From positions 42,781,525-42,845,524 of the forward strand of contig OZ023273.1 in NCBI GenBank assembly GCA_964007475.1: a stretch of 64,000 bases of DNA, in the 5' to 3' direction. Every line of letters begins with the position of its first letter. Position 1 is the first letter of the stretch. Below, one piece after another: positions 42,042 through 51,814 of the stretch. The DNA comes from Hybos culiciformis (lineage: Eukaryota > Arthropoda > Insecta > Diptera > Hybotidae). The position numbers and the translations under genes were made by a program. The notes beneath the pieces were generated by a model. That model was not told the origin of the DNA. It did no database searches and saw nothing but the letters and a program-made list of their open reading frames with translations.

Positions 42042-42200
42042 GCCGATACGGGAATCTGCAGGGGTTGTGGAGAGGAACCCGAAACTACACCTCACGTGCT
42101 CTGCCAATGTCCAACGATTCCGACTAGGAGAACTAGGATGTTGGGGAATTATTTTTTGCGGCACCTTGAGGACCTGCAAAGTCATAAGCCAAGGGATTAA
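42042..42200 (+). pseudogene. C-terminal fragment of a non-LTR retrotransposon polyprotein (left arm)
   Basis: A 52-codon open frame ends in TAA and reads CRGCGEEPETTPHVLCQCP near its start. This Cys-Cys-His-Cys pattern is the zinc-binding tail found after reverse transcriptase in many insect LINEs (jockey/R1-like groups). The 5' part is missing, as in typical LINE truncation. An untranslated tail follows and runs into a CCTAA array at 42318. The same fragment occurs inverted in the other arm. Confidence 0.7.
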
Positions 42201-42317
42201 TTAGGTTTATGAAAGGGGTGAGTTGGCTCGATGGGGAATTATAGGCCCATCGGGAAGGGCAGTACAACGGGCAAATTGCCTAAGTGCAAGGAGATCTTGG
42301 TATTGCCTACCCGCTAC

Positions 42318-42350
42318 AACCTAACCTAACCTAACCTAACCTAACCTAAG
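42318..42350. repeat. short (CCTAA)n array
   Basis: About six tandem CCTAA units, the complement of the common insect telomere repeat TTAGG. It sits at the end of the LINE fragment, so it may be the LINE's 3' repeat tail rather than true telomeric DNA. Related CTAAT repeats lie at 42017-42038, on the other side of the same fragment. Confidence 0.8.
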
Positions 42351-42597
42351 TTGATGTTAACGACTGTTTGTTATGACTTAAAAATTTTTTACGGTATCGA
42401 TCGACTGTCAATAATAGAAATTGTTTTTGTTCCTCGTCAAGAATCTTATTAAATTCCTCCATGAGCTTGACTTTTCTTTCAGCAACGTCAGCAACGTTAT
42501 TTACAACCAGCATTTTCTGAACCACTTGGAAGCCTTGTATATATGAGTCGGGCTGATGCCAAGTTGATGGATCATAATCCATAAGCTCAGTGGACAT
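42346..42597 (-). pseudogene. mobile-element-like protein C-terminus, left-arm copy (83 codons)
   Basis: It starts MSTELMDYDPSTWHQ and contains EEFNKILDEEQKQFLLLT and VDRYRKKF, a helical acidic/basic C-terminus. It is about 90 percent identical to the right-arm copy. From memory, similar VVND..AER..KL.EE.N segments recur in multicopy hemipteran proteins that look transposon-derived, but I cannot name the superfamily. Its 5' part is missing because the arm ends at about 42650. It points away from the right-arm copy. Confidence 0.55.
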
Positions 42598-42739
42598 GTT
42601 GATGCGCTTGTAGAATGATACTGTTTTTTTTGTTAGGAAATAATCTAAATTTTGACTTTCAGTTTTTAATCAATTTGCATAATTAAGGCACAACTGACAA
42701 AGAGATTTCGACCGCGACCGTAAAGCAAATGTGAGGCCA

Positions 42740-43183
42740 TTTGTGGTACCCCTCCGCGGAAGCAATGGGCCTTGCTTTTTTTTTGACAACAGTATTTCCA
42801 TCGATGTAAAAGAAAGAATAATCGCTTCATTTAAAGGCAGCAACAACGACGATGCCGATATTTGTCACAAAAACAAAACGTTAGATTATTTCCTAACGAA
42901 GAAAACGGTATCTTTCTTCAAGCGCATCAACATGTCCACTGAGCTTATGGATTATGATCCATCAACTTGGCATCAGCGCGACTCATATATACAAGGCTTA
43001 CAAGTGGTTCAGAAAATGCTGGTTGTAAATGACGTTGCTGACGTTGCTGAAAGAAAAGTCAAGCTCATGGAGGAATTTAATAAGATTCTTGACGAGGAAC
43101 AAAAACAATTTCTATTATTGACAGTCGATCGATACCGTAAAAAATTTTCAAGTCATACCAAAAAGGCGTTAACATCAAATTAG
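42740..43183 (+). pseudogene. mobile-element-like protein C-terminus, right-arm copy (longer)
   Basis: Open from about 42731 to TAG at 43183; the first in-frame ATG is at 42932 (MSTELMDYDPSTWHQR). The open frame upstream of that ATG (TLDYFLTKKTVSFFKRIN) looks like genuine coding sequence, so this is a 5'-truncated piece of a longer protein. It has the same C-terminal block as the left-arm copy (RKVKLMEEFNKILDEEQ). The part from about 42740 to 42886 is unique to this arm and forms the palindrome spacer. Function unknown. Confidence 0.55.
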
Positions 43184-43212
43184 ATTAGGTTAGGTAAGGT
43201 TAGGTTAGGTTG
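43181..43212. repeat. TTAGG-like array, right arm
   Basis: Reads AGATTAGGTTAGGTAAGGTT then AGGTTAGG: degenerate TTAGG units directly after the stop of the right-arm ORF. It is the mirror of the array at 42318. Confidence 0.75.
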
Positions 43213-43317
43213 TAGCGGGTCGGCAATACCAAGATCTCCTTGCACTTAGGCAATTTGCCCGTTGTACTGCCCTACCCGATGGGCCTATAATTCCACTCAC
43301 CCCTTTCATAAACCTAA

Positions 43318-43476
43318 TTAATCACTTGGCTTATGACTTTGTAGGTCCTCAAGGTGCTGCAAAAAATAGTCCCCAAACATCCTAGCTCTCCCAGTTCGAA
43401 TCGTTGGACATTGGCAGAGCACGTGAGGTGTAGTTTCGGGCTCCTCTCCACAACCCCTACAGATTCCCGTATCGGC
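43318..43476 (-). pseudogene. C-terminal fragment of a non-LTR retrotransposon polyprotein (right arm)
   Basis: Mirror copy of the fragment at 42042-42200: the same 52 codons and stop, the same Cys/His tail, with several substitutions (for example PTRRTRMLGN against RTGRARMFGD). Both copies remain open. The insertion therefore predates the inverted duplication. Confidence 0.7.
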
Positions 43477-43980
43477 TTTAGATTAGATTAGATTAGACTA
43501 TTAGATTAGATTAGGTTAAATATTAACCACATTTTTTTGCCATGTATTTGTCATAAAAATAAAGAACTTTAACACAAAAATATTCATATCTCGGGTGTTT
43601 TTATTCCGATTTTGATAAGTGATACCATTTTGAGCTCGTATTGAGTGCTCCTATTGCCCAAAAATATAATATTGCCATTAGGTTGCATACTTTTACCATT
43701 GGTGTGATGAATGTAAAAAAAAAAGTTAAATAAACGAATTTTTTCGATTTTTGAAGGCCCAGGGGCAGTTCTAAACATTGTCCGATCTATATGAAATTTT
43801 CACACATTATATTTGGCATCCAAACGAACAAAATTAGCTTTCTGGAGCGAGGTTCTGGAACACTTTACAAAACGCCATACAAGCAAGGGCCAGTCTAACA
43901 TGTATTGTATACTGCTTTAATGTACATGTGAGAGGGAGTGGCAAAGAGAGAATATAGAGATAATTTATAATAAAAAATAA

Positions 43981-44189
43981 AGATAAAAGAAAAAAAGGGA
44001 AATTTTCCACGTTAATTATACTTTAATTTCTCTTTCTTTTAGAGATAAAAGGAAAAAAGGGAAATTTTCCACGTTAATTATCCTTTAATTTCTCTTTCTT
44101 TTAGAGATAAAGGAAGAAAAGAGAAATTTTCCACGTTAATTATCCTTTAATTTCTCTTTCTTTTAGAGATAAAAGGAAAAAAGGGAAAT
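43981..44189. repeat. tandem repeat, 62-base unit, about 3.4 copies
   Basis: Units at 43981-44040, 44041-44102, 44103-44164 and a partial one to 44189. Each holds AGGGAAATTTTCCACGTTAA and ends TTTCTCTTTCTTTTAGAG. The purine-rich start and pyrimidine-rich end of each unit are partly complementary. Confidence 0.9.
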
Positions 44190-44221
44190 ACTGTGAGTGT
44201 GAGAGATATTATTTTTGTTTA

Positions 44222-44405
44222 TAGTATTACGCAGTTCAAAATGAAGTAAGTAAATACAATATAGGGAAATGTAAATACAATTTGCATCACAGGGAAATGT
44301 AAATACAATTTACATTTCCCTATAATTGCATGTGTATTGATGCATGTAATGGACCATTTACCGAGCTAAATTTGCGAATGTAAATACAACTTACCGAAGA
44401 CATGC
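44222..44405. repeat. dispersed repeat related to the interior of the 18.8 kb element
   Basis: Shares long runs, for example CATGTGTATTGATGCATGTA and ACCATTTACCGAGCTAAATT, with the reverse complement of about 18890-19080. It contains a small palindrome GGGAAATGTAAAT/ATTTACATTTCCC. The CAGTGAAACC ends of the other copy are missing here. Confidence 0.75.
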
Positions 44406-45320
44406 ACATTAAAATTTATTGTTATTTTTTACTAAAGCCAAGAAATAAATGCCAAGTTAAATTAGCAATTAAATCAAAAATAATTTAAAAACCTGAAAAC
44501 AAATCATATATGAGTGCAAAAACATTTTATAATGAAAAAAAAATATCGTCAAGTGCAGGCATTTTTTTTATTTTTTTTACAAACTACAAGAAAATTAGGA
44601 CCAATTACTGTAGTTCTCGGAATTGGATGGGTTGCGAGATTTGTTGTTAATTAATTATATTTCGAACTAAAAAAATAAATACTTAATATTAAAGAAGGCA
44701 TAAAAAAAAATACTTGTCTTATCACATCAACAGTCTTGTCATTAATAGAGAATATAATCCCGATTTTGCAAAAAAAAAAGTTTTAAAGTATATTCCATAC
44801 AGAATGGTACTTATTTTTTGCCTAAATAATAGTCAAGAAAAATCGGGAAAAAAATTTACAGAATGTGGTCGATTAAATTAACAATAAAGATAGAAGTCCT
44901 AATACAACATCCATTTTTTCTTTAATAATCTAATTATTAATATTTGGTTTGGCTTCCGTTGGGCAATGTTGTAGTGCTGTGATAGGAAGTATAATTCCTT
45001 CGTGTGTTTTCGTATGCATTTATTTCACAAGTAGTTATATATTACACGTATTCTAAATTTCTAATTATATCACGATTAGAATTAAGTAAACAAAAATAAG
45101 ATTTAGAACAAAAATATTAAATGTCCGGGAAGATATTTTAAAATTAATTATTACGTGTTATTTGGGTTGAACGTACTTTCATAAATTTTTATTCGAAAAG
45201 TAAAAAATAAGCACTATAACACGAGTTTTTTTAATAATAATTTTGCAAATAAGTGAAAAAGATAACTTTTTCGAAAATATAAACCTAACACATGCATTGA
45301 AAGTAACTGTCACTCTTTCA
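44406..45320. other. intergenic AT-rich DNA in the receptor cluster
   Basis: I see no receptor exon here on either strand, in particular nothing resembling the FGPYLLVSL exon that should follow the exon 1 at 46459-47264. Confidence 0.5.
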
Positions 45321-45551
45321 GTATTACCATAGATTAAGAATACAGAAAGATGGGAAGCTTCATACAACATTATTTTTGGTATTTTTAAGTCAATGTGTTA
45401 GTAAAACAAAATAAAATACGTGATAATTATCAATGTATGAAAAGAATTTTATTTAGTTTTACTAACACCTTCACAATAAAATACCAAAAAAGACTGAAAA
45501 AATGTTGTATGAAGCTTCCCATCTTTCTGTATTCTTAATCTATGGTATTAC
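45321..45551. mobile_element. palindromic MITE with 7-base target duplication, copy 2
   Basis: The element spans 45328-45544 (217 bases). The inverted ends begin CATAGATTAAGAATACAGAA and continue about 40 bases (GATGGGAAGCTTCATACAAC). It is flanked by GTATTAC on both sides (45321-45327, 45545-45551). The 7-base duplication and CA-start ends could fit the P-element superfamily, but no autonomous copy is visible to confirm this. Confidence 0.85.
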
Positions 45552-46458
45552 TTACTTACTTGTAGGTTGTACCCAGATAGCATCCACTGCAATATATATA
45601 AATGTAAGGTGAAGCAAGTGCTTTAATTAATTTGAATCTTACCTGAATTTGCAAAAAACAATCAATATTATAAAATCTTCTAATTAAATAATTATTATTA
45701 GTACTCATAGAAATTACTTTATTTATTCATTTAACTTAAGTAATTAAGTAATTAGCGTATTTTGTATTTTCATTATAAAATCAAACCCAAATCTTGTATA
45801 GTTAATAACATGTTAGTAAAAAATGAATTAAAACTAACAAATTCTTGAATATTTAATTGAAAATTTACATATTGTATTCAAAACAAAAAAATTTAAATAC
45901 AATATTTGAAATGTGGATTTTTAAAACATAGTGTAAACATCATTAGTTCTTGTACCGTAAATGAAATTATGTAGAGTAAATAATAATTTTTAAATTGATA
46001 TACTAGAAATCAGTTTTATGTTACTAGGTAATAAGTTGTAAAGCATCAAACCGAAATAGCTTGCTTGCAAAGCTCTAATGTGTTTAGTTGAAAATTTATT
46101 TTAAAAATAATATTATTATAAAATTTATTGCTGGCCGTGTCACAACTGAGTTAACAGAGAAAGAAATGGTATTGTGTCCTATATTATGTAGTAATTTATA
46201 TACAAACAATATGAATTGATTGACATACAGATGTTTGCTTGGTAAAAAGGGCTTAAGCAGTACTGAATATAGTATAGGGTTGAAGAAAAACTAGGAGGAA
46301 TGTTGGAAACGTTTTTAAAGGTTAATGCATCGAAAATTAGATTCCAAAATAGTTTACCTTATCTTTTATTTTTTAATTTATTATTATTTTATTATTACAA
46401 GTTTTTGAAATAAAATTAGTGATGATTTTTTTTCCAAAATACAAATAAATATACTTAC

Positions 46459-47264
46459 TTCAAGACATAGTTATGATAATCGATGAGATTTTTGAAATAA
46501 ATTTTCTGGTTTCTTTCAACAATTTCGTCCACTTCCGTCATTGGAGTTTGTGTCAGTGAATTGTTAACTTCAAAAGATAATTCCAAACATTTTTTTGAAA
46601 TAAAATCAAAATGCATGGTCAACAGGTGAATCAATGCCAAGAGCAAAAATAATATACTCATAAATGTATAACTGGTCGAATGAATGGTAAGAAGTTCGAT
46701 AATATAAATACCAATATAATGAAAAATATTATTTTCAATATCAATGACATTGAAAACAGTTGAAAATGGATGATAACGAGGAAATTTATCTGATTTTCCA
46801 TTTTTATTGTACTCAATAATTGACTGAATTATTGGAAAACATGAATACGAGAAATTCGGGATTGAAAAATTTATAAAAAGCTTGATGCATGTCTTTTTAT
46901 AATTTTGATAATATTTTTCTATGCCATAATCAAATTTAGCTGACAAAGTATCATTCGGATAAATCATTATAAGTCTGTCTATAATGTTGAAAATTTTATT
47001 CGCACATAATGCAAAATAGATGCCATCAAATAACGCAACTATCGACCAAATGAAGCACAAGGTTGCAGCAGGTGGAGATGAACGAAGTAATTCTAAACTA
47101 GACAGTCCAATCAATGTAATCATGGTAGAAGATAAGAAAATGAAGTATTTTAATGAAATAAACATTTTTTTTTTATTCTGTTTCTTATCGAATGTTTCAA
47201 ATCCAATAATCTTGGCAACATTATGAAAACTATTCATATACTTTTCAAAACTTATGTTATTCAT
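46459..47264 (-). CDS. odorant receptor (7tm_6) exon 1 without its own downstream exons
   Basis: An open 806-base exon starts with ATG at 47264 (MNNISFEKYMNSF) and ends in a GTAAGT donor at 46458, exactly the length and phase of the exon at 40152-40957. Roughly four of five residues match that paralog. It has GAA where the paralog has the nonsense TAA. Sequence upstream of both ATGs is also similar. In the 5.5 kb down to the next receptor exon 1 I find no exon 2-4, and the fold-back palindrome occupies much of that space. Either the gene is truncated or this exon splices over about 7 kb to 39490-39280 and the exons beyond it. The phase allows it: AA at the donor joins A at the acceptor to make Lys. 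Confidence 0.8.
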
Positions 47265-47437
47265 CCTAGATCTTATTCTCACTGTTTCAACTTTAAATGT
47301 ATACTAATGAAAAATATTAATAAATAAAATTGTTCACTTAATGTCACTAAGTTATGTAACATTATTATTAATAAGAAATTATAATTTATAAATTCAGAAC
47401 ATCATTAATTTTTTTTTATTTTTATTCAAACTAAAGA

Positions 47438-47539
47438 TAGAAACAGAATGCGCTATCGGCCTTCGCCTTGTAGTTGGAATTGCTTTTTTAATAATTAAAA
47501 AAACGGCAATTACAACTATAAGGCCGCATTCTGTTTCTA
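47438..47539. mobile_element. 102-base MITE-like inverted repeat
   Basis: TAGAAACAGAATGCG at the left pairs with CGCATTCTGTTTCTA at the right, and further in CGGCCTT/AAGGCCG and GAATTGC/GGCAATT also pair. It lies in the 5' flank of the receptor exon 1 at 46459-47264. Target duplication unclear. Confidence 0.7.
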
Positions 47540-48776
47540 CGTTAATTGGTAATTAAATGAAACATAATTTAAAAATCTGTAAAACACATAAAGCAACTTA
47601 AAATTAGTTTATAATCAAACTGTTAAAGAGCATAATTGCAAAAACATTAGAATGTATTTATTTAACAAATATAGTTACATTCCATATAGTTTGTTAAATA
47701 CTACGATAATTATAATTTTAGTTAGATATTTAAAATATTGAAGTAAACTATCATAAACGATAAAAATTTGAAAAAATAAATATCATTCCTTTCCATCAAA
47801 GTTATTGACATTGCTGTTTATAATAATAATGTTCTTTTGCGATTACGAATGATTGAGCTTAATATAATTTTTTTGAAATTAAACTAAAAAAAAAATGCAT
47901 TTATAAATATATCTTGCTGATAGAGAAATAGCAACACAAGTGGCGTAATTTCCCACATAAAATGTTTGGAATTATTCTTAGGCAATTGAATATGGTAAAA
48001 AGTGGATGATAACGAGGAAAATTTTCAATAAAATTGAATAACATCTTATTCCATGAACTATTTTGGTTTTAGTTTTAATAAATTATTCATTTGATTAATG
48101 GAGAAAACGAGTTCGAAAAAATGGAATTGAAATATGTAGTAATGAAAAATTTGAAGAAGAATCTTTTTTTACATAATATTTACGTATAGGTTGAAGTGAT
48201 TTTTTTTACATACGATAAGTTGATTCATTTTATAACGAAAATTCCATTTGATTAAAGAAGTTCAAAATAAATTTGTTCTTAGGTATATAATGTCACTCAT
48301 TTTTGTAATGGGAGGTGATACCGAAAGATGCACGAAACTTAATCAAAACCTAAAAATCAAATATTCGAGCCAGATACTATTGAAGTAAAATTAACTAAAA
48401 GAATTATTCCCACAGAAAATTATTTATATTAATGAACTCTATGAGCCAATAATATGAAGGGTTCCGGAAATTTGAAATTTTCTGAAGAAGACTTTAGTAA
48501 ACACAAAATATTAGCTTCAAGTAATTTTAGAAAATATATTATTAGTTTATATTTTTTTTTCTTGTATAACATTATTCAACTGACAGCTAGCCTAACAAAT
48601 AAATGTATAACTTTTCCATAACTGAATACATAATCTGTTACAAAGCTACATAATAAAAAAAAAACACATTACATTACAATACAATCTACATTTTTCGGCT
48701 TTCTACTTTTGATTACTGATTTTTGTTAACTTTTATGCTAATTGTATAAGTTTTCTTTTAAACGGTTCATACAAAC
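47540..48776. other. intergenic DNA between receptor loci
   Basis: No complete exon is visible. A short stretch near 48003-48022 (AGTGGATGATAACGAGGAAA) is close to receptor exon 1 coding sequence (the FPRYHP region on the minus strand), with weaker similarity around it. It may be a small receptor relic. Confidence 0.4.
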
Positions 48777-50445
48777 TTAATCATATAAACTTCTTTTCAA
48801 TACTGCAGACAATTGATAAGCGTTCGTCAAAACCTGAAATGTAAACAATCAAGTTGTAGTGTATTCGATGAAAATTTTGACTCTGAAAGCATTGTAAAAT
48901 ACTTACTGTACTAAATGTTTCAAGTGACATATTAATGAAGCCTAAAGCACTTAGGTGTACTGGTTTCTGCGTTTTTCTTAAAATCAATACTAAAGATTTT
49001 TTGTAGTTTATATCAGCATTAATCCAGTTATGAGTGAACACTGCAGAATGAACGCTTTCACTCTAAAATGAAGTAAGAGAATTCTTTATGATATAAATTA
49101 AACTTTATTATTAACTAATACTTACAGCATCCGTTAGCATTTGACTGAAACTAGACAAATAATAAAACTGAAATGTCTCATATACAAGGAGTGGGAAATT
49201 TTTAATAAATGATGTTACGCTTGGTGAAGACACTTCTTTAGTAATTTGGATTATCATTGCACATATAACTGCAGTAGATGAAAATAAGCTCACTAATAAA
49301 TACGGTCCAAAAACTCTATCTAAGTTAATACTTAGTCTGAAAAGAAAATTAACTTTTTTAAACATAAATTACTTATTACCTAAAAAAAAAACAAAAAAAT
49401 GTGACAAAATATGTAAGAAAAGTACAGACAATAATGCTTATTACTTTCGTACATACATACAACAAACTATACATAATTATTTATGATATCAATTTAAAAA
49501 CAAAATCAACATATAAATAGTAATATGGAACACAGTAAATCAGGACAAAAATTTTGTTTTTTTTTTTCATAATCTCACAGAATTCATTTCTTCAAGATAT
49601 GTTCCCAAAAACTTTTAGATAGTGTAATAATGTTATAATGTTATAGCACAAAAGAAAAATCTTGAAAAAATAATCACAAATACTTACTTTAAAATAAAGT
49701 TGTGGTAGTCAATTAGATTTTTTAAAAAAATATTATGTTTTTTTGAGTTATTATCTTCAAAAGAATATTCCAATAATTTTTTTGAAATAAAATTAAAATG
49801 CATCGTCAACTGATGAACAACTCCCAACAGTAAACATTGTACACTTATAAATGTATAGCTTTGTGAATAAATTGTAACAAAATCGCTTACATAATTTCCA
49901 ATGTAATGATATAAATTATTCTCAATATCAATTACATTAAAAGTGGTAAGAAAAGGATGATTACGAGGAAATTTTTCGGAATTTTCATTAATATTATAAT
50001 CAATAATTGACTGAATTAATGGGAAGAATCCATATGACATATTAGGTATTGTAAAATTTATGAAAAGTTTGAAACATGTATTTCTATATTTTTGATAATG
50101 TCTTTCAATGTCGTAATCATCTGCTAATGAATCATTGGGATATATCGTTATAAGTTTTTCCATAACGTCTAAAATTTCATTAGTTCTAAATGCAAAATAA
50201 AATGCGTCAAAGAAGCAAACAATCGACCACAGAAAACATAATGTCATTGCAGGCGGGGCCGCTCGAAGTAAATCTAAATCAGCTAAGCCTATAAAAGTGA
50301 CTAAATTAAAACAAAGAAACAAGAAATATTGAAATGAAATTGGCCTAATTTTGGAATTCTTTTTATGTTCAAATGTTTGAAATCCAATAATTTTAGCAAT
50401 TGTGTGGAAAAACTTAAAGAACTGGTTGAAACTAATACTTGTCAT
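48777..50445 (-). CDS. odorant receptor (7tm_6), intact, four exons, 393 residues
   Basis: Exons: 50445-49688, 49336-49126, 49062-48907, 48833-48777; introns of 351, 63 and 73 bases with GTAAGT-type donors and no internal stop. The ATG at 50445 begins MTSISFNQFFKFF. Several hydrophobic helices follow, with the conserved block RAAPPAMTLCFLWSIVCF in exon 1, FGPYLLVSLFSSTAVICAMI in exon 2 and NAYQLSAVLKRSLYD at the end. That tail fits the conserved C-terminal motif region of insect odorant receptors. It lacks about nine residues present in the two paralogs just before the first intron and is clearly more diverged from them than they are from each other. Likely expressed in olfactory neurons with Orco; the ligand cannot be read from sequence. 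Confidence 0.92.
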
Positions 50446-51814
50446 ATTCTTATGCGTGTATTTACTCTTCTAAATTAAGAATTCAACTAACAACAACCTT
50501 TTCGTAAAATATATATTAACTTTACGTAATAATGCTTATTATTTTTTAATTACAATTTAATTAAACATAATATTAAGTTAAGAACTTTAACTGTTTATAA
50601 TTAAGTCCTTTTATATAGTTTCAGATACATTTAAATAAGAACTTACATATTATAATTCAATTGTAAATATATTGTTTCATAATATCATCAGTATACTTGC
50701 TTCCAGTTTAGTTACAAATCATAGCTGTACTATTTTTTTAATTCGTACTCATTCTTCAATCCTGCGATTTATTAGTCGTGATTTTTTTCAAACAGAACAT
50801 ATCACTTAGCTAGAACGATTTTTCAATTTTCAAGATTTTTTAAATTATCTCTATGTCAATCAAAAATACAGACATGTTTTATTAATAATTTTAAAAAGTC
50901 ATTATAGGGGTTCACTACATTCCCGAACCGATTTTGGTGAAATTAGAGTTGCAAGATTCTTGTCAAGAATTATTGGAAAACGAATTTTTTTTTCACATTT
51001 GATCACAGTGATGGCCAAAGACATGTCTAAATATGCTACAGATCTAATCCTATTAAAATCAATTAAACTCTTTCGGAGGAGACTTATCAACCAAATTCTT
51101 CAAAAAAAAAGCAGTGTTTTCTTGATTTCTAAATTTTGATACTTTAATATTTACTTTTTTAACAATTACATTTTATTTACGTATTATATAATTATATATT
51201 TTTTTAACATTAACATTCAATAAGTTTACATAATTTAGAATTATAAAAGTAATAAATATAAAAACAAAAAGAAACAATATATATATAATTATATATAAAT
51301 ATGTATTTATGTCAGAATTATATTCATGCATGGAAATTATTATATTTTCAATTTACCTTCGGCAATGCTAAACTTAAACAAACTAAATTACCTTTAATTC
51401 ATGAAATATGCAAGAACATAAACTGAATATATTTTGTAAACATTTTTATTTCCTTTTTTTCACAACAATCACAACATTGTGGTTGAAGGTATACATATCA
51501 TATACGTTATACTTTAAAATAGTGTATTACTAAAATTTTCCACATAATAAATTTATGCAATAATGAAAAGATGATGATAGTTTTCTTGATAATGATTTAA
51601 TATTAATAGTATAGGTAAGTAGTAAAAAAAAATTTTCCAAACATTGTTGTAATTAAAAAAGTTGTCAAAATACGAATTTTACAATTTTTATTGTTCAGAT
51701 ACTAATTGTTTTTTAGAAATAAATGTATTGTAAAAAAAAGTATTTTTCCATTTTAATTTAATTTCAGATAATATAAATTTTTTTTTTACTTAACTTATAA
51801 ATTTTTATAGAAAA
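50446..51814. other. intergenic DNA
   Basis: AT-rich. A 62-codon minus-strand frame at 50902-51090 is somewhat less biased than its surroundings (GGTGAAATT-like and CTTTCGGAGG segments) but I recognise no family and see no splice context. Confidence 0.4.

Larger units (their letters stand above)
41472..43909. repeat. 2.4 kb fold-back palindrome of mobile-element sequence
   Basis: The left arm (41472 to about 42650) is a near reverse complement of the right arm (about 42886-43909), with a spacer of about 235 bases. Arm ends are TACAATACATGTTA / TAACATGTATTGTA. Inward from there both arms carry GACTGGCCCTT, a piece of LINE 3' end, TTAGG-like repeats and a divergent copy of one ORF. A 6-base direct repeat ACATGT on both sides, in the setting TACAATACATGTATTGTA, may be the target duplication. 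The left arm has gained a 155-base MITE and lost 12 bases near its end. Arms differ by scattered substitutions, so the palindrome is not an assembly mirror. It separates the odorant receptor exon 1 copies at 40152-40957 and 46459-47264. Confidence 0.85.

Noticed and set aside
42731..42931. Start of the right-arm ORF at 42731
   Set aside because: That codon is GTG, and the frame looks like a truncated interior of a longer protein rather than a true N-terminus.
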